Source: an uncultured Lactobacillus sp.
Lineage (GTDB): Bacteria; Bacillota; Bacilli; Lactobacillales; Lactobacillaceae
Direction: 5' to 3'
Length of the DNA: 64,000 nt
NCBI RefSeq assembly: GCF_948948975.1
Contig: NZ_CARBVX010000010.1
Location: forward strand, 1 to 64,000
Shown piece after piece: positions 29,265-37,517 of this stretch (the stretch's first letter is position 1; each line of letters opens with the position of its first letter). The position numbers were made by a program, and so were the translations under genes. Under the pieces are notes generated by a model. It searched no databases, was not told the origin of the DNA, and was given only the letters and a program-made list of their open reading frames with translations.

Positions 29265-30065
29265 TAAATTATTTGTAAATAATTTCAATTTATTCTTAAT
29301 TAGAAAATCTTTAATTATTCTGCATTGAGTAAAATCTTTTTTAAACCAAAATAAATAATAGTTCTTAACAATTTGAAACATTCCGAGATCAGGAATTGGA
29401 GCCAATTGATTAATTAAATTATAAGCTAATTCCACATCATTATGTTTATTATTTAAATAACAATTCTGTAAAAAATTGATACAAATCGTCCCGATTAACT
29501 TCTGGATATGAAAAGAGTATTTATCTAATTTACAATTATAAAAATTCCACAGTTGATAAAAACGATCATTTAATTCTTCAAAGTCAAATAAAAGCATAGA
29601 GTTACAAAAAAGTTGAAGTGCAGTTATATCTATTTCCCATTCTTTATTCTCAAAAAAAATTATATTAATTCTCGACCTAACTTTTTTGCTTAATGTCTTA
29701 ATTCTATTTTGAGATTGCGCTTGTACTATCAAAGCTGTAAGTTTTAAACGTTCACTACAATTCGAATTAGAAATTGTCTCAAATATATTATTAATTTCTT
29801 TAATATCTTTATGATAAAAAGCTTGAAGTAGTTCAATTTCTAAATCTTTCTCACTGTCTTTACTATCGTGCAACTTAGAGATAAATTCTTCTTCACTAAT
29901 ATTATTATGATCCAAAATAGCAAATAGATCTTTAGCACTAATCTCATTCAGTCCACGTTCAACTTTAGAATAATATGATTCAGAAATAATTTCCTTTACA
30001 AATTCTTCTTGAGTCAGGCCTCTAATTTTTCGTTCTTTTTTTAATATTTGACCAATGTTTTTCAT
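29250..30065 (-). CDS. Rgg/GadR/MutR-type transcriptional regulator
   Basis: A 271-residue regulator. The N-terminal helix-turn-helix of the Xre type covers residues 5-60 (IGQILKKERKIRGLTQEEFV and SESYYSKVERGLNEISAKDL). The remaining 200 residues are helical with Asn/Leu/Tyr-rich repeats, as in the peptide-binding domain of Rgg proteins. Length is slightly below the usual 280-290. Rgg proteins bind short hydrophobic peptides imported by Opp and switch nearby genes. The next genes on this strand are a hydrophobic micro-peptide and the SLS-like precursor, so it probably controls that operon. A ribosome site AGAAGG lies 10 nt before the ATG. Confidence 0.85.
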   Translation of the reverse strand: MKNIGQILKKERKIRGLTQEEFVKEIISESYYSKVERGLNEISAKDLFAILDHNNISEEEFISKLHDSKDSEKDLEIELLQAFYHKDIKEINNIFETISNSNCSERLKLTALIVQAQSQNRIKTLSKKVRSRINIIFFENKEWEIDITALQLFCNSMLLFDFEELNDRFYQLWNFYNCKLDKYSFHIQKLIGTICINFLQNCYLNNKHNDVELAYNLINQLAPIPDLGMFQIVKNYYLFWFKKDFTQCRIIKDFLIKNKLKLFTNNLPPLN

Positions 30066-30126
30066 TTTCTTTAGCCCTTCTAAAATTTACTTTTTAATAT
30101 TTTAACTCCAAAACTAAATTTTTTAG

Positions 30127-30172
30127 AAAAAAGATGCTAAAACAGATTTCTTAACCTGCTTTAACATCTTTT
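30127..30172 (-). terminator. Terminator after the P-type ATPase gene
   Basis: An imperfect long hairpin (AAAAGATG...CATCTTTT with an inner TAAA/TTTA stem) is followed by six T on the minus strand, 10 bp past the ATPase stop. Confidence 0.75.
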
Positions 30173-30182
30173 GTTTTCTACA

Positions 30183-32858
30183 TTATTTTCTAGCAGCTTT
30201 CCGTTCAAAGAATTTGATAATTTCAACAATAATTATCATCAAGAATCCTGCAACGATAACTACTAACCACTGCATTCCATCTAACTCAGTTACATCAAAA
30301 ATCTTAGTTAAAAATGGAATTTCTACTGCTGCCATAACTAAAGCAGAAATAAGAATTGCTCCATTAAACCACTTATTTTCAAATGTTTGTGCTCTAAAGA
30401 TTGATTTATGAATAAATTTAGAGTTAAAGGCATGGAATAATTGGATTAATCCTAAGGTAAGGAAGGCCATCGTTAAAGCATCAGCATGCTGCATAGCTGC
30501 ATTTCCAACATGAGGACCGACATGCAAGCCAAATTGATATGCACCTAAAACTAAAATACCTTCTAAAATACCTTGGTAAATAATCGAGCTTGCAACGCCT
30601 CCACTGAAGAAGTTTGACTTTCTACCACGTGGCTTCTTCTTCATAATTCCTGGCTCTACTGGTTCAACACCCAAAGCAATTGCTGGCAAAGTATCAGTAA
30701 CCAAGTTAATCCACAACAATTGCACTGGCATTAAGATATCCCAACCAAGCATGGTCATCATAAATACTGTTAAAACTTCACCAACGTTACAACTCATCAG
30801 ATAAAGAATTGCTTTTTGGATATTGGCAAATACCTTACGTCCTTGTTTAATAGCTTCAACAATTGTCGCAAAGTTATCATCTGCCAAAACCATATCAGCT
30901 GCACCCTTTGAAACTTCAGTACCAGTAATTCCCATACCAATACCGATATCAGCTTGTTTTAGACTAGGTGCATCGTTAACACCGTCCCCAGTCATAGCAA
31001 CAATCTTATTATTTGCTTGCCATGCTTTAACAATTCTAACCTTGTTTTCTGGTGAAACACGAGCATAGACACTGTAGTCTTGAACATGCTCATTGAAGTA
31101 TTCATCAGAAAGCTTATCAAGTTCTGCACCAGTAATTACAGCCTTATTTTTATCTGGACTTTCTTCTAAAATGCCTAAGCGAGATGCAATTGCAGCAGCT
31201 GTAATTTGATGGTCACCAGTAATCATTACTGTTCTAATACCGGCACTTTTTGCTTCGGCAACAGCAGCTTTTGCTTCTGGTCTTTCTGGATCAATCATTC
31301 CCACTAAGCCAGCAAAGATTAGATCTTGCTCAACATTATTAGTCGTTGGATCATCATAAGCTTTATCTACAATCTTGTAAGCAAGTCCTAAGACACGTAA
31401 AGCTTGTTCAGCCATCCCTTTATTTGATGCAAGAATTGTTTCTTTTTCATTATCTGAAATTGGCGTTACTTGACCATCTTTTTCAATTTTTGTTACTCGC
31501 TTTAATAATTCATCTGGCGCTCCCCTTACAGCCACAAAGAACTTATCGCCATAATGGTTAACCGTAGACATTAATTTTCTTTCTGAATCAAATGGAACTT
31601 CTTGAACGCGGCTGTCTTTCTTAAGAAGATCTTCAACTTTAATATTTTGATCAAAAGCATATTGAATCAAGGCTGTTTCAGTTGGGTCCCCTAAAAGCCG
31701 ACCACCATCTTCAATTTTTGTGTCATTGGCTAAGATCATTGACATCATAGCTGGATTATCACTATTAATCGGTGCTTCATCGTTATGAAGTTCGCCATTA
31801 TAGTAAATTTTTTCAACAGTCATTTGGTTCTGTGTCAAAGTACCAGTCTTATCAGAACAAATAATATCGGTAGCTCCTAAGGTCTCAACAGCTGGCAATT
31901 TTCTAACAATTGCCTTATGTTTAGCCATTGTCTGCGTTCCTAAAGCCAAAATAATAGTTACGATAGCTGGTAATCCTTCTGGAATTGCAGCTACAGCTAA
32001 GGAGACAGCAACTAGAAACATATCGATAATTAATTTATTAGTTGGCTCGCTTCCCTGTTTGGTAAACATTCCTACGATAAAGACAATCACACAAATTGCC
32101 AAAATCATAATTGTTAAAGTCTTACCAAGCTGATTCAAGTTTTCCTTTAATGGAGTAGCTGTTTCATCTGCATTATTAAGCATTGTAGCAATCTTACCAA
32201 CTTCGGTATTCATACCAGTGCCAACAACAATACCTTCTGCTCGGCCGTAAGTTACATTAGTATTTGCGTAAGCCATGTTAACACGGTCACCTAATGCTAC
32301 ATCATCAGCTTTTAACACATCACTATCTTTTTCAACAGGTACTGACTCACCTGTCAAAGCTGACTCTTCAACTTTTAAACTTGCAGTCTTAGCTAGTCGC
32401 ATATCCGCTGGTACAACGTCTCCTGCTTCAAGCAAGACAATATCACCAGGCACAATCTCTGTACTTGGAATTTCTAAAATTGCACCTCCACGTCTTACAT
32501 GGGCATTCGGTGTCGACATCTCCTTTAGAGCATCGATAGCAGCTTCTGATCTAGCCTCTTGAATTACCCCTAAAATTGCATTTAACAAAACAACAATCAT
32601 AATAATTGCTGCATCAGTCCATTCATTAGCCACTACACCAGATAAAACGGCGGCTACAATTAAGACAATAATCATAAAGTCCTTAAATTGATCGATAAAG
32701 CGCATAAACATACTACGCTTTTTCTTTGAAGCTAAAGAATTGGGCCCATCTGAAGCTAGTCTCTTTTTTGCTTCATTATCAGACAATCCATTGTCTAACG
32801 ATGTGTTCAACTCTTTCTCAATTTGAGGAATATCTTGAGCATAGTATTTCCCTTTCAC
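30183..32858 (-). CDS. P-type cation ATPase under Mn2+ riboswitch control
   Basis: An 891-residue P2-type ATPase with about ten transmembrane helices. It has the phosphorylated Asp in CSDKTGTLTQNQM near residue 340, the TGES actuator loop (ALTGESVPVEKD) and the hinge MTGDGVNDAPSLKQADIGIGMG. PEGLPAIV in M4 is typical of calcium-type pumps. The GTG at 32858 was chosen because GGAGGG lies 7 nt upstream; a TTG at 32873 overlaps that site. By homology alone it would be called a Ca2+ pump. A yybP-ykoY riboswitch and terminator directly precede it, as for the Mn2+-exporting YoaB/MgtA-type ATPases of lactic acid bacteria, so Mn2+ export is the better guess. Confidence 0.9.
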   Translation of the reverse strand: MKGKYYAQDIPQIEKELNTSLDNGLSDNEAKKRLASDGPNSLASKKKRSMFMRFIDQFKDFMIIVLIVAAVLSGVVANEWTDAAIIMIVVLLNAILGVIQEARSEAAIDALKEMSTPNAHVRRGGAILEIPSTEIVPGDIVLLEAGDVVPADMRLAKTASLKVEESALTGESVPVEKDSDVLKADDVALGDRVNMAYANTNVTYGRAEGIVVGTGMNTEVGKIATMLNNADETATPLKENLNQLGKTLTIMILAICVIVFIVGMFTKQGSEPTNKLIIDMFLVAVSLAVAAIPEGLPAIVTIILALGTQTMAKHKAIVRKLPAVETLGATDIICSDKTGTLTQNQMTVEKIYYNGELHNDEAPINSDNPAMMSMILANDTKIEDGGRLLGDPTETALIQYAFDQNIKVEDLLKKDSRVQEVPFDSERKLMSTVNHYGDKFFVAVRGAPDELLKRVTKIEKDGQVTPISDNEKETILASNKGMAEQALRVLGLAYKIVDKAYDDPTTNNVEQDLIFAGLVGMIDPERPEAKAAVAEAKSAGIRTVMITGDHQITAAAIASRLGILEESPDKNKAVITGAELDKLSDEYFNEHVQDYSVYARVSPENKVRIVKAWQANNKIVAMTGDGVNDAPSLKQADIGIGMGITGTEVSKGAADMVLADDNFATIVEAIKQGRKVFANIQKAILYLMSCNVGEVLTVFMMTMLGWDILMPVQLLWINLVTDTLPAIALGVEPVEPGIMKKKPRGRKSNFFSGGVASSIIYQGILEGILVLGAYQFGLHVGPHVGNAAMQHADALTMAFLTLGLIQLFHAFNSKFIHKSIFRAQTFENKWFNGAILISALVMAAVEIPFLTKIFDVTELDGMQWLVVIVAGFLMIIIVEIIKFFERKAARK

Positions 32859-32878
32859 CGTACAACCCTCCAATAAAC

Positions 32879-32913
32879 AAAAAAGACTTATGACCAGTTA
32901 TCAGTCATAAGTC
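32879..32913 (-). terminator. Riboswitch expression-platform terminator
   Basis: A perfect 10-bp stem GACTTATGAC/GTCATAAGTC with a 9-nt loop and six T lies between the aptamer and the ATPase ribosome site. Ligand binding upstream should decide whether it forms. Confidence 0.85.
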
Positions 32914-32914
32914 T

Positions 32915-32990
32915 CACTAATTAAGATAAGCCCAGAGATATTCATCTCGGTTGTTGAACTTATCGCAATAACTTGCCGTTACTCTCTTAT
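32915..32990 (-). ncRNA. yybP-ykoY (Mn2+) riboswitch aptamer
   Basis: Reading the minus strand, AAGAGAGTAACGGC is followed by ATAAGTTCAACAACCGAGATG, then ATCTCTGGGCTTAT. The outer helix ATAAG.../CTTAT, the GAGAT/ATCTC hairpin and the order of conserved bases match the manganese-sensing yybP-ykoY class. In known cases Mn2+ prevents the terminator and turns on an exporter. The match is by eye; a covariance search was not possible. Confidence 0.75.
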
Positions 32991-32998
32991 GCATCTAT

Positions 32999-33027
32999 AG
33001 TATATTAAACTATTTAGTCCGTTACAA
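32999..33027 (-). promoter_or_regulatory. Promoter of the riboswitch-ATPase transcript
   Basis: TTGTAA (33022-33027) and TATACT (32999-33004) on the minus strand are 17 nt apart, and the predicted start falls just before the aptamer. Confidence 0.75.
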
Positions 33028-33078
33028 GTTTAGTTCTTTTTATAAAAATCATCAAAAATAGCAGTTAAATTTTAAAAA

Positions 33079-35076
33079 TTAAAGTCTAACAGCATCTAAA
33101 TCCGCATCAGTAATATTTATCAAGTCTTCTTCTGAATAACTATCACTCAAGGCTACGCGTACTGCTTGTTTCTTTATGATCTTATCATTTAGATTTCGAA
33201 CCCAACGCCCATTACTGTTATCGTTATCTTTACTTAAGTTATTCTTCAATAAGTCTGCATAACTTGAAGGATTTACATGATATTGTTGTTTCTTTAGAGC
33301 AAACAACCCAATTTGAACCATTTCATCAACTGTATAATCTTCAAAATCAAATTTATTCGGAATACGACTACGTAATCCTGGGTTAGTTTCTAAAAACTTC
33401 TCCATATCGTTAGTATAACCAGCAAAGATGATCATAATATTAGAACGATGATCTTCCATAAACTTTAATATTTCATCAATTGCTTCTTTACCGAAGTCAT
33501 TCTGACCACCACTAGCTAGGGTGTATGCTTCATCAACAAACAAGATCCCACCTAGAGCCGATTCAAGAACTTTTCTAGTTTTTTCGGCTGTTTGACCAAT
33601 ATAGCCCGCTACTAGATCAGCTCGAGATGTCTCAATTAACTTATCTTCAGCTATTACGCCTTTTTCATATAGAACATGGCCAACAATACGTGCGACGGTT
33701 GTCTTTCCAGTTCCTGGATTTCCTAAAAACAATGAGTGCAAAGTTTGAGAACTAGTATTTAAACCTTTTTCTTCACGCTTTTTATTTAAAACAGTGACTG
33801 CAATAAATTCTTTGACTTGTTGCTTCACCGTTTCTAGACCAATCATTTCATCAAGCTGCTGCATACCTGACTTTTGAGGACCTTTTGGTAGATCCTTTTG
33901 GTCTTTTTCTGTTTTATGTGCCTGCTTAGAGTTAGATTCTTTTTTCTGGGTAGTAAAGTACTCAATATCGTCTTGTAAATTATCTTTTACTATCGTGTAT
34001 TGATTATTTTCATCTAAATCATATTCATCATTAGTAGAATCAAATTTCAACACATAAACTTTAGGAACATTAAAAGTTACATTATCTTCAATTTTAATAT
34101 TAGGTGAACTTTCAAAGGCTAGCCCAATCCAGTCTAGCTTTATATTACTTTCACCTTTAGCAAAAATGTTAATTTTCCCATTATCTCTACCATCAAGTAA
34201 AAGAGTTTCTCCAGTTAAAGCACTATGATCTTCTAGAGTAATTGACTCAACAATTCTACTTGTATTTCCTACATCTATCTTACTTTGATCATAGAGATAT
34301 AAAGAATCAATTATTGAATTTTCTACTTTTGCCTGAGCAGCTTTTTGTAAATAAAGGGCCTCCGAATAATTAGGTTCTTCAATAATTGAAGAAACAATAT
34401 TGAGAGTAGATTCACTACTAAAAATGCAAGGATAATCTTTTTCTTTTACTCCACCCGTTACAGTTACATTTTGTAATGTAGCAACAGTATTCGAAGATAA
34501 ATTAAGGGCATTACTTTCACCATAGCTAAGCGCAGTATTCTGAAGAGTTAAATTCGCTCCAATAGAAATAATTTTACAATTAAGAGTACTATTCTTTATC
34601 TCTAGATTTCCTTTTTCAACATAAATTCTATGTGCACCGTCACCAATTTTATCCTTTTTAACGTACAAATCATCAAATTGAGCACTAGCACCATCATCTA
34701 CATAAATAATTGGATAATTTTGACCAGTCGTAGCATCATTAACGACCGAAACCTGTGTCGCAATTAACTGACTGTTATTTGTTACTTGAAGGGAATTATT
34801 CTTATCTCGATAGTGTCTCAGAGTCAGATTATTTAATTTTACCCGGGCGCCATTTTTAATGATAAAGCCGCCTAAAATAAAAGTATTATCTTCGCCAGAA
34901 ATATTTAGACTCTTGCTAATTACATAATTTTGATCCTCAAGTGGGAACTGATAATCTCTCTTGATTAGAATATCATCCCCATCTGAAGCTTGATTTAATG
35001 CATCTTCAAATTTCCAAGTAGTACGCTGCTTTTTGAAAAAACCTCGGTCATCTGGTCCAACTACAAAAACCGTCAT
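33079..35076 (-). CDS. Parallel beta-helix fused to a CbbX/SpoVK-type AAA+ ATPase
   Basis: A 665-residue two-domain protein. Residues 1-330 are short strand-turn repeats rich in Asn, Ser and Ile (for example LEIKNSTLNC and ATLQNVTVTGG), typical of a right-handed parallel beta-helix. A charged linker covers about 355-400. Residues 405-600 form an AAA+ module of the CbbX/SpoVK/EccA type: Walker A GNPGTGKTT at 452-460, Walker B GGILFVDEAY at 509-518 and an arginine-finger region GLRSRIPNKF near 567-576. There is no signal peptide. It lies 24 bp after nadE with GGAGG before the ATG, so it is transcribed with pncB-nadE. A stand-alone beta-helix relative is encoded at 42711-43832. CbbX-type ATPases remodel or activate partner proteins; the partner here is unknown. 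Confidence 0.85.
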   Translation of the reverse strand: MTVFVVGPDDRGFFKKQRTTWKFEDALNQASDGDDILIKRDYQFPLEDQNYVISKSLNISGEDNTFILGGFIIKNGARVKLNNLTLRHYRDKNNSLQVTNNSQLIATQVSVVNDATTGQNYPIIYVDDGASAQFDDLYVKKDKIGDGAHRIYVEKGNLEIKNSTLNCKIISIGANLTLQNTALSYGESNALNLSSNTVATLQNVTVTGGVKEKDYPCIFSSESTLNIVSSIIEEPNYSEALYLQKAAQAKVENSIIDSLYLYDQSKIDVGNTSRIVESITLEDHSALTGETLLLDGRDNGKINIFAKGESNIKLDWIGLAFESSPNIKIEDNVTFNVPKVYVLKFDSTNDEYDLDENNQYTIVKDNLQDDIEYFTTQKKESNSKQAHKTEKDQKDLPKGPQKSGMQQLDEMIGLETVKQQVKEFIAVTVLNKKREEKGLNTSSQTLHSLFLGNPGTGKTTVARIVGHVLYEKGVIAEDKLIETSRADLVAGYIGQTAEKTRKVLESALGGILFVDEAYTLASGGQNDFGKEAIDEILKFMEDHRSNIMIIFAGYTNDMEKFLETNPGLRSRIPNKFDFEDYTVDEMVQIGLFALKKQQYHVNPSSYADLLKNNLSKDNDNSNGRWVRNLNDKIIKKQAVRVALSDSYSEEDLINITDADLDAVRL

Positions 35077-35100
35077 ATTTCCTCCAAGAAAAATACTTAA

Positions 35101-35934
35101 CTAATTTTGCTTATAGAAATCATCAAAAATAGTTACTGGTAAATGACGCTTATGTTCACTCTTTTTCCACAACTTTTCAATCTGTTCAGCTGCTTCTTCA
35201 CTTACATCTTTACCTTCTAAGTAATCGTCAACATCTTTGTAAGTTACTCCTAATGCTACTTCATCAGGTAAATCTGGGCGATCTTCTTCTAAATCAGCAG
35301 TTGGTGCCTTTTCATATAAGTGCTTAGGACAACCAAGTTCCTTAAGCATTGCCTTGCCTTGACGCTTATCCAATCTAAATAACGGAGTAATATCAGCAGC
35401 ACCGTCACCATATTTCGTGTAAAAACCAGAGAAATTTTCTGCTGCATGATCAGTACCTACAACAGCTCCATTATTGGCACCGGCAATTGCATATTGAACT
35501 ACCATTCTTTGACGCGCTTTGATATTTCCTTTATTAAAGTCAGTAACTTTTTGACCAGTTGCTTCAACGACTTTTACCATTGCATCAACTGGTTCTTTAA
35601 TATTAACAATCAAGTCTTGGTCCGGTTTTTGAAAAGCAATTGCATCGGCGGCATCGCTTGCATCTGCTTGAATGCCATAAGGTAGACGAACAGCAATAAA
35701 CTGGTAAGAATCATCCCCAGTTTCTTCACGCATTTCTTCAATTGCCATTTGACAAAGTTTACCCGTTAAAGTTGAATCTTGACCACCGGAAATTCCCAAA
35801 ACATAAGTTTTCAAAAAAGGATTTTCTTTTAAATAATCTTTCAAAAAGTCAATAGATTTTCTAATTTCTTTTTTCGGATCAATTTCAGGTAATACATGTT
35901 CATAAGCAACAATTTCTTCTTGTAATGGACGCAT
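35101..35934 (-). CDS. nadE: NH3-dependent NAD+ synthetase
   Basis: A 277-residue enzyme making NAD+ from nicotinic acid adenine dinucleotide with ammonia and ATP. The PP-loop [17 protein letters not shown] near residues 44-60 binds [30 protein letters not shown] near 165-190 is the second conserved part. There is no glutaminase domain, as is usual for the short ammonia-dependent form. The stop of pncB is directly followed by this ATG, so both salvage steps are made together. Confidence 0.96.
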   Translation of the reverse strand: MRPLQEEIVAYEHVLPEIDPKKEIRKSIDFLKDYLKENPFLKTYVLGISGGQDSTLTGKLCQMAIEEMREETGDDSYQFIAVRLPYGIQADASDAADAIAFQKPDQDLIVNIKEPVDAMVKVVEATGQKVTDFNKGNIKARQRMVVQYAIAGANNGAVVGTDHAAENFSGFYTKYGDGAADITPLFRLDKRQGKAMLKELGCPKHLYEKAPTADLEEDRPDLPDEVALGVTYKDVDDYLEGKDVSEEAAEQIEKLWKKSEHKRHLPVTIFDDFYKQN

Positions 35935-37407
35935 TTAATATCCTCTTTTCACAATTCGACCACGAATATCATTAATTAAGCTCATCTTGTTATCATATAG
36001 CTTTTGTGATAAATCCACTGGGTAATCTTGTGGATTCAAACTACGCTTATATTCGTCCCATAATCCGTCTAAGTTATTGGCTGCAAATTCTTTTGTTTCT
36101 TTAAGAGTAGGTTCTTCATAAACAAGTTTTCCTTCATGGAAAATTTCTTGTAGTAAAGGACGAGCAGTATAATCAGTAACAACCTTATTAATATAAGTGT
36201 ATTGCGGATGGAACATGAAGAGTGCATCAAATTTTCTTGGATCTTCATCATAGCGTGATACCCAGTCACCCTCATTTTTCTTTTCAGAGTTTGCTTGAAT
36301 ACGCCATACCTGTTTTTTACCTGGGGTAGATACTTTTTCGGCATTTGAAGAAATTTTCAAAGTATCGCGCATATTGCCTTCTTTATCTTCAATTGCTACT
36401 AACTTGTATACACCACCTAAAGCCGGTTGATCAAAAGCTGTAATTAATTTGGTACCAATTCCCCAAACATCAATTTTTGCACCTTGCATCTTAAGATTTT
36501 GAATAGTCTTTTCATCTAAATCATTTGAAGCATAAATTTTTGCATCAGGAAAGCCAGCATCATCTAATTGCTTACGCACTTTCTTAGAAATATATGCCAT
36601 ATCACCTGAGTCAATTCGAACTCCTTGGAAATTAATCTTGTCGCCCATTTCTTTAGCAACTTTAATAGCAGTTGGCACACCACTTCTCAAAGTATCATAG
36701 GTATCAACTAGGAATACACAGTCCTTATGAGTTTCAGCATATGCTTTAAAAGCATCATATTCATTATTAAATGCTTCAACCAAAGAGTGAGCATGAGTAC
36801 CAGCGACAGGAATATCGAATAATTTTCCTGCTCTAACATTACTAGTAGCGTCAAAGCCACCAATGTATGCTGCTCGTGTTCCCCAAATAGCTGCATCGGT
36901 TTCTTGTGCACGACGTGAGCCAAATTCCATTAAACCATCATTACCAACAGCGACCTTAATTCTAGCTGCCTTAGTAGCAATCAAAGTTTGGAAATTAATA
37001 ATGTTTAAAATTGCAGTTTCAACTAATTGTGCTTGAGCTAATGGTCCTTCGATTTGCATAATTGGCTCGTTAGCAAAAACTAATACACCTTCTTTAGCAC
37101 TTCGAATAGTTAACTTCAATTCTAAATTACGTAAATAATCGATAAAGTCATCCTCATAGTCACAGGTTTCCTTGAGATATTCTAAATCACTTTCTTTAAA
37201 ATGAAGATTATTTAAGTATTGGATAACATGACTTAAACCAGCGTTAACTGCGTAACCATTGCCAAAAGGTTCTTTTCTGAAGAACACTTCAAATACAGAA
37301 TTTCTTTCACTTATTCCCTTTTTAAAATAGGTATACATCATATTAATTTCATACAAATCAGTATGTAAAATTAATGAATCATCTTGATCAACTTGTGGGT
37401 AAAACAT
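35935..37407 (-). CDS. pncB: Nicotinate phosphoribosyltransferase
   Basis: A 490-residue enzyme that turns nicotinate and PRPP into nicotinate mononucleotide, the entry step of NAD salvage. LHTDLYEINMMYTYFKKGI near the N-terminus is characteristic. EFGSRRAQETDAAIWGTRAAYIGGF near residue 160 and VRIDSGDMAYISKKVR near 270 hold the phosphoribosyl-binding residues. Length is normal for the Gram-positive form. GAGGGG lies 5 nt before the ATG, and a promoter is at 37453-37480. nadE follows without a gap. Confidence 0.96.
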   Translation of the reverse strand: MFYPQVDQDDSLILHTDLYEINMMYTYFKKGISERNSVFEVFFRKEPFGNGYAVNAGLSHVIQYLNNLHFKESDLEYLKETCDYEDDFIDYLRNLELKLTIRSAKEGVLVFANEPIMQIEGPLAQAQLVETAILNIINFQTLIATKAARIKVAVGNDGLMEFGSRRAQETDAAIWGTRAAYIGGFDATSNVRAGKLFDIPVAGTHAHSLVEAFNNEYDAFKAYAETHKDCVFLVDTYDTLRSGVPTAIKVAKEMGDKINFQGVRIDSGDMAYISKKVRKQLDDAGFPDAKIYASNDLDEKTIQNLKMQGAKIDVWGIGTKLITAFDQPALGGVYKLVAIEDKEGNMRDTLKISSNAEKVSTPGKKQVWRIQANSEKKNEGDWVSRYDEDPRKFDALFMFHPQYTYINKVVTDYTARPLLQEIFHEGKLVYEEPTLKETKEFAANNLDGLWDEYKRSLNPQDYPVDLSQKLYDNKMSLINDIRGRIVKRGY

Positions 37408-37452
37408 TTTATCCCCTCATCACTAAAACAAATAATTTTTTTCTTGTATTTT

Positions 37453-37480
37453 ATTATAATCAAAGAAGAGCAGATATCAA
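37453..37480 (-). promoter_or_regulatory. Promoter of pncB-nadE-AAA+ operon
   Basis: TTGATA (37475-37480) and TATAAT (37453-37458) are separated by 16 nt on the minus strand, about 45 nt before the pncB ATG. Confidence 0.65.
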
Positions 37481-37510
37481 AAAGAGACATCAAAATAGAT
37501 GCCTCTTTTT
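37479..37510 (-). terminator. Terminator after the membrane glycosyltransferase gene
   Basis: A 13-bp stem (AAAAAGAGACATC/GATGCCTCTTTTT, one G-T pair) with a 6-nt loop and a T run lies 8 bp past the stop of the gene ending at 37518. Confidence 0.85.
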
Positions 37511-37517
37511 CAATATT

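Noticed and set aside
30183..32858. Simple call as Ca2+-transporting ATPase
   Set aside because: Motifs cannot separate Ca2+ from Mn2+ pumps here; the riboswitch upstream favours Mn2+.
33079..35076. Type VII secretion ATPase (EccA-like)
   Set aside because: The AAA+ part is of the same broad type, but no WXG100, EccC or EsaA-like gene is nearby and the N-terminal half is a beta-helix, not TPR.
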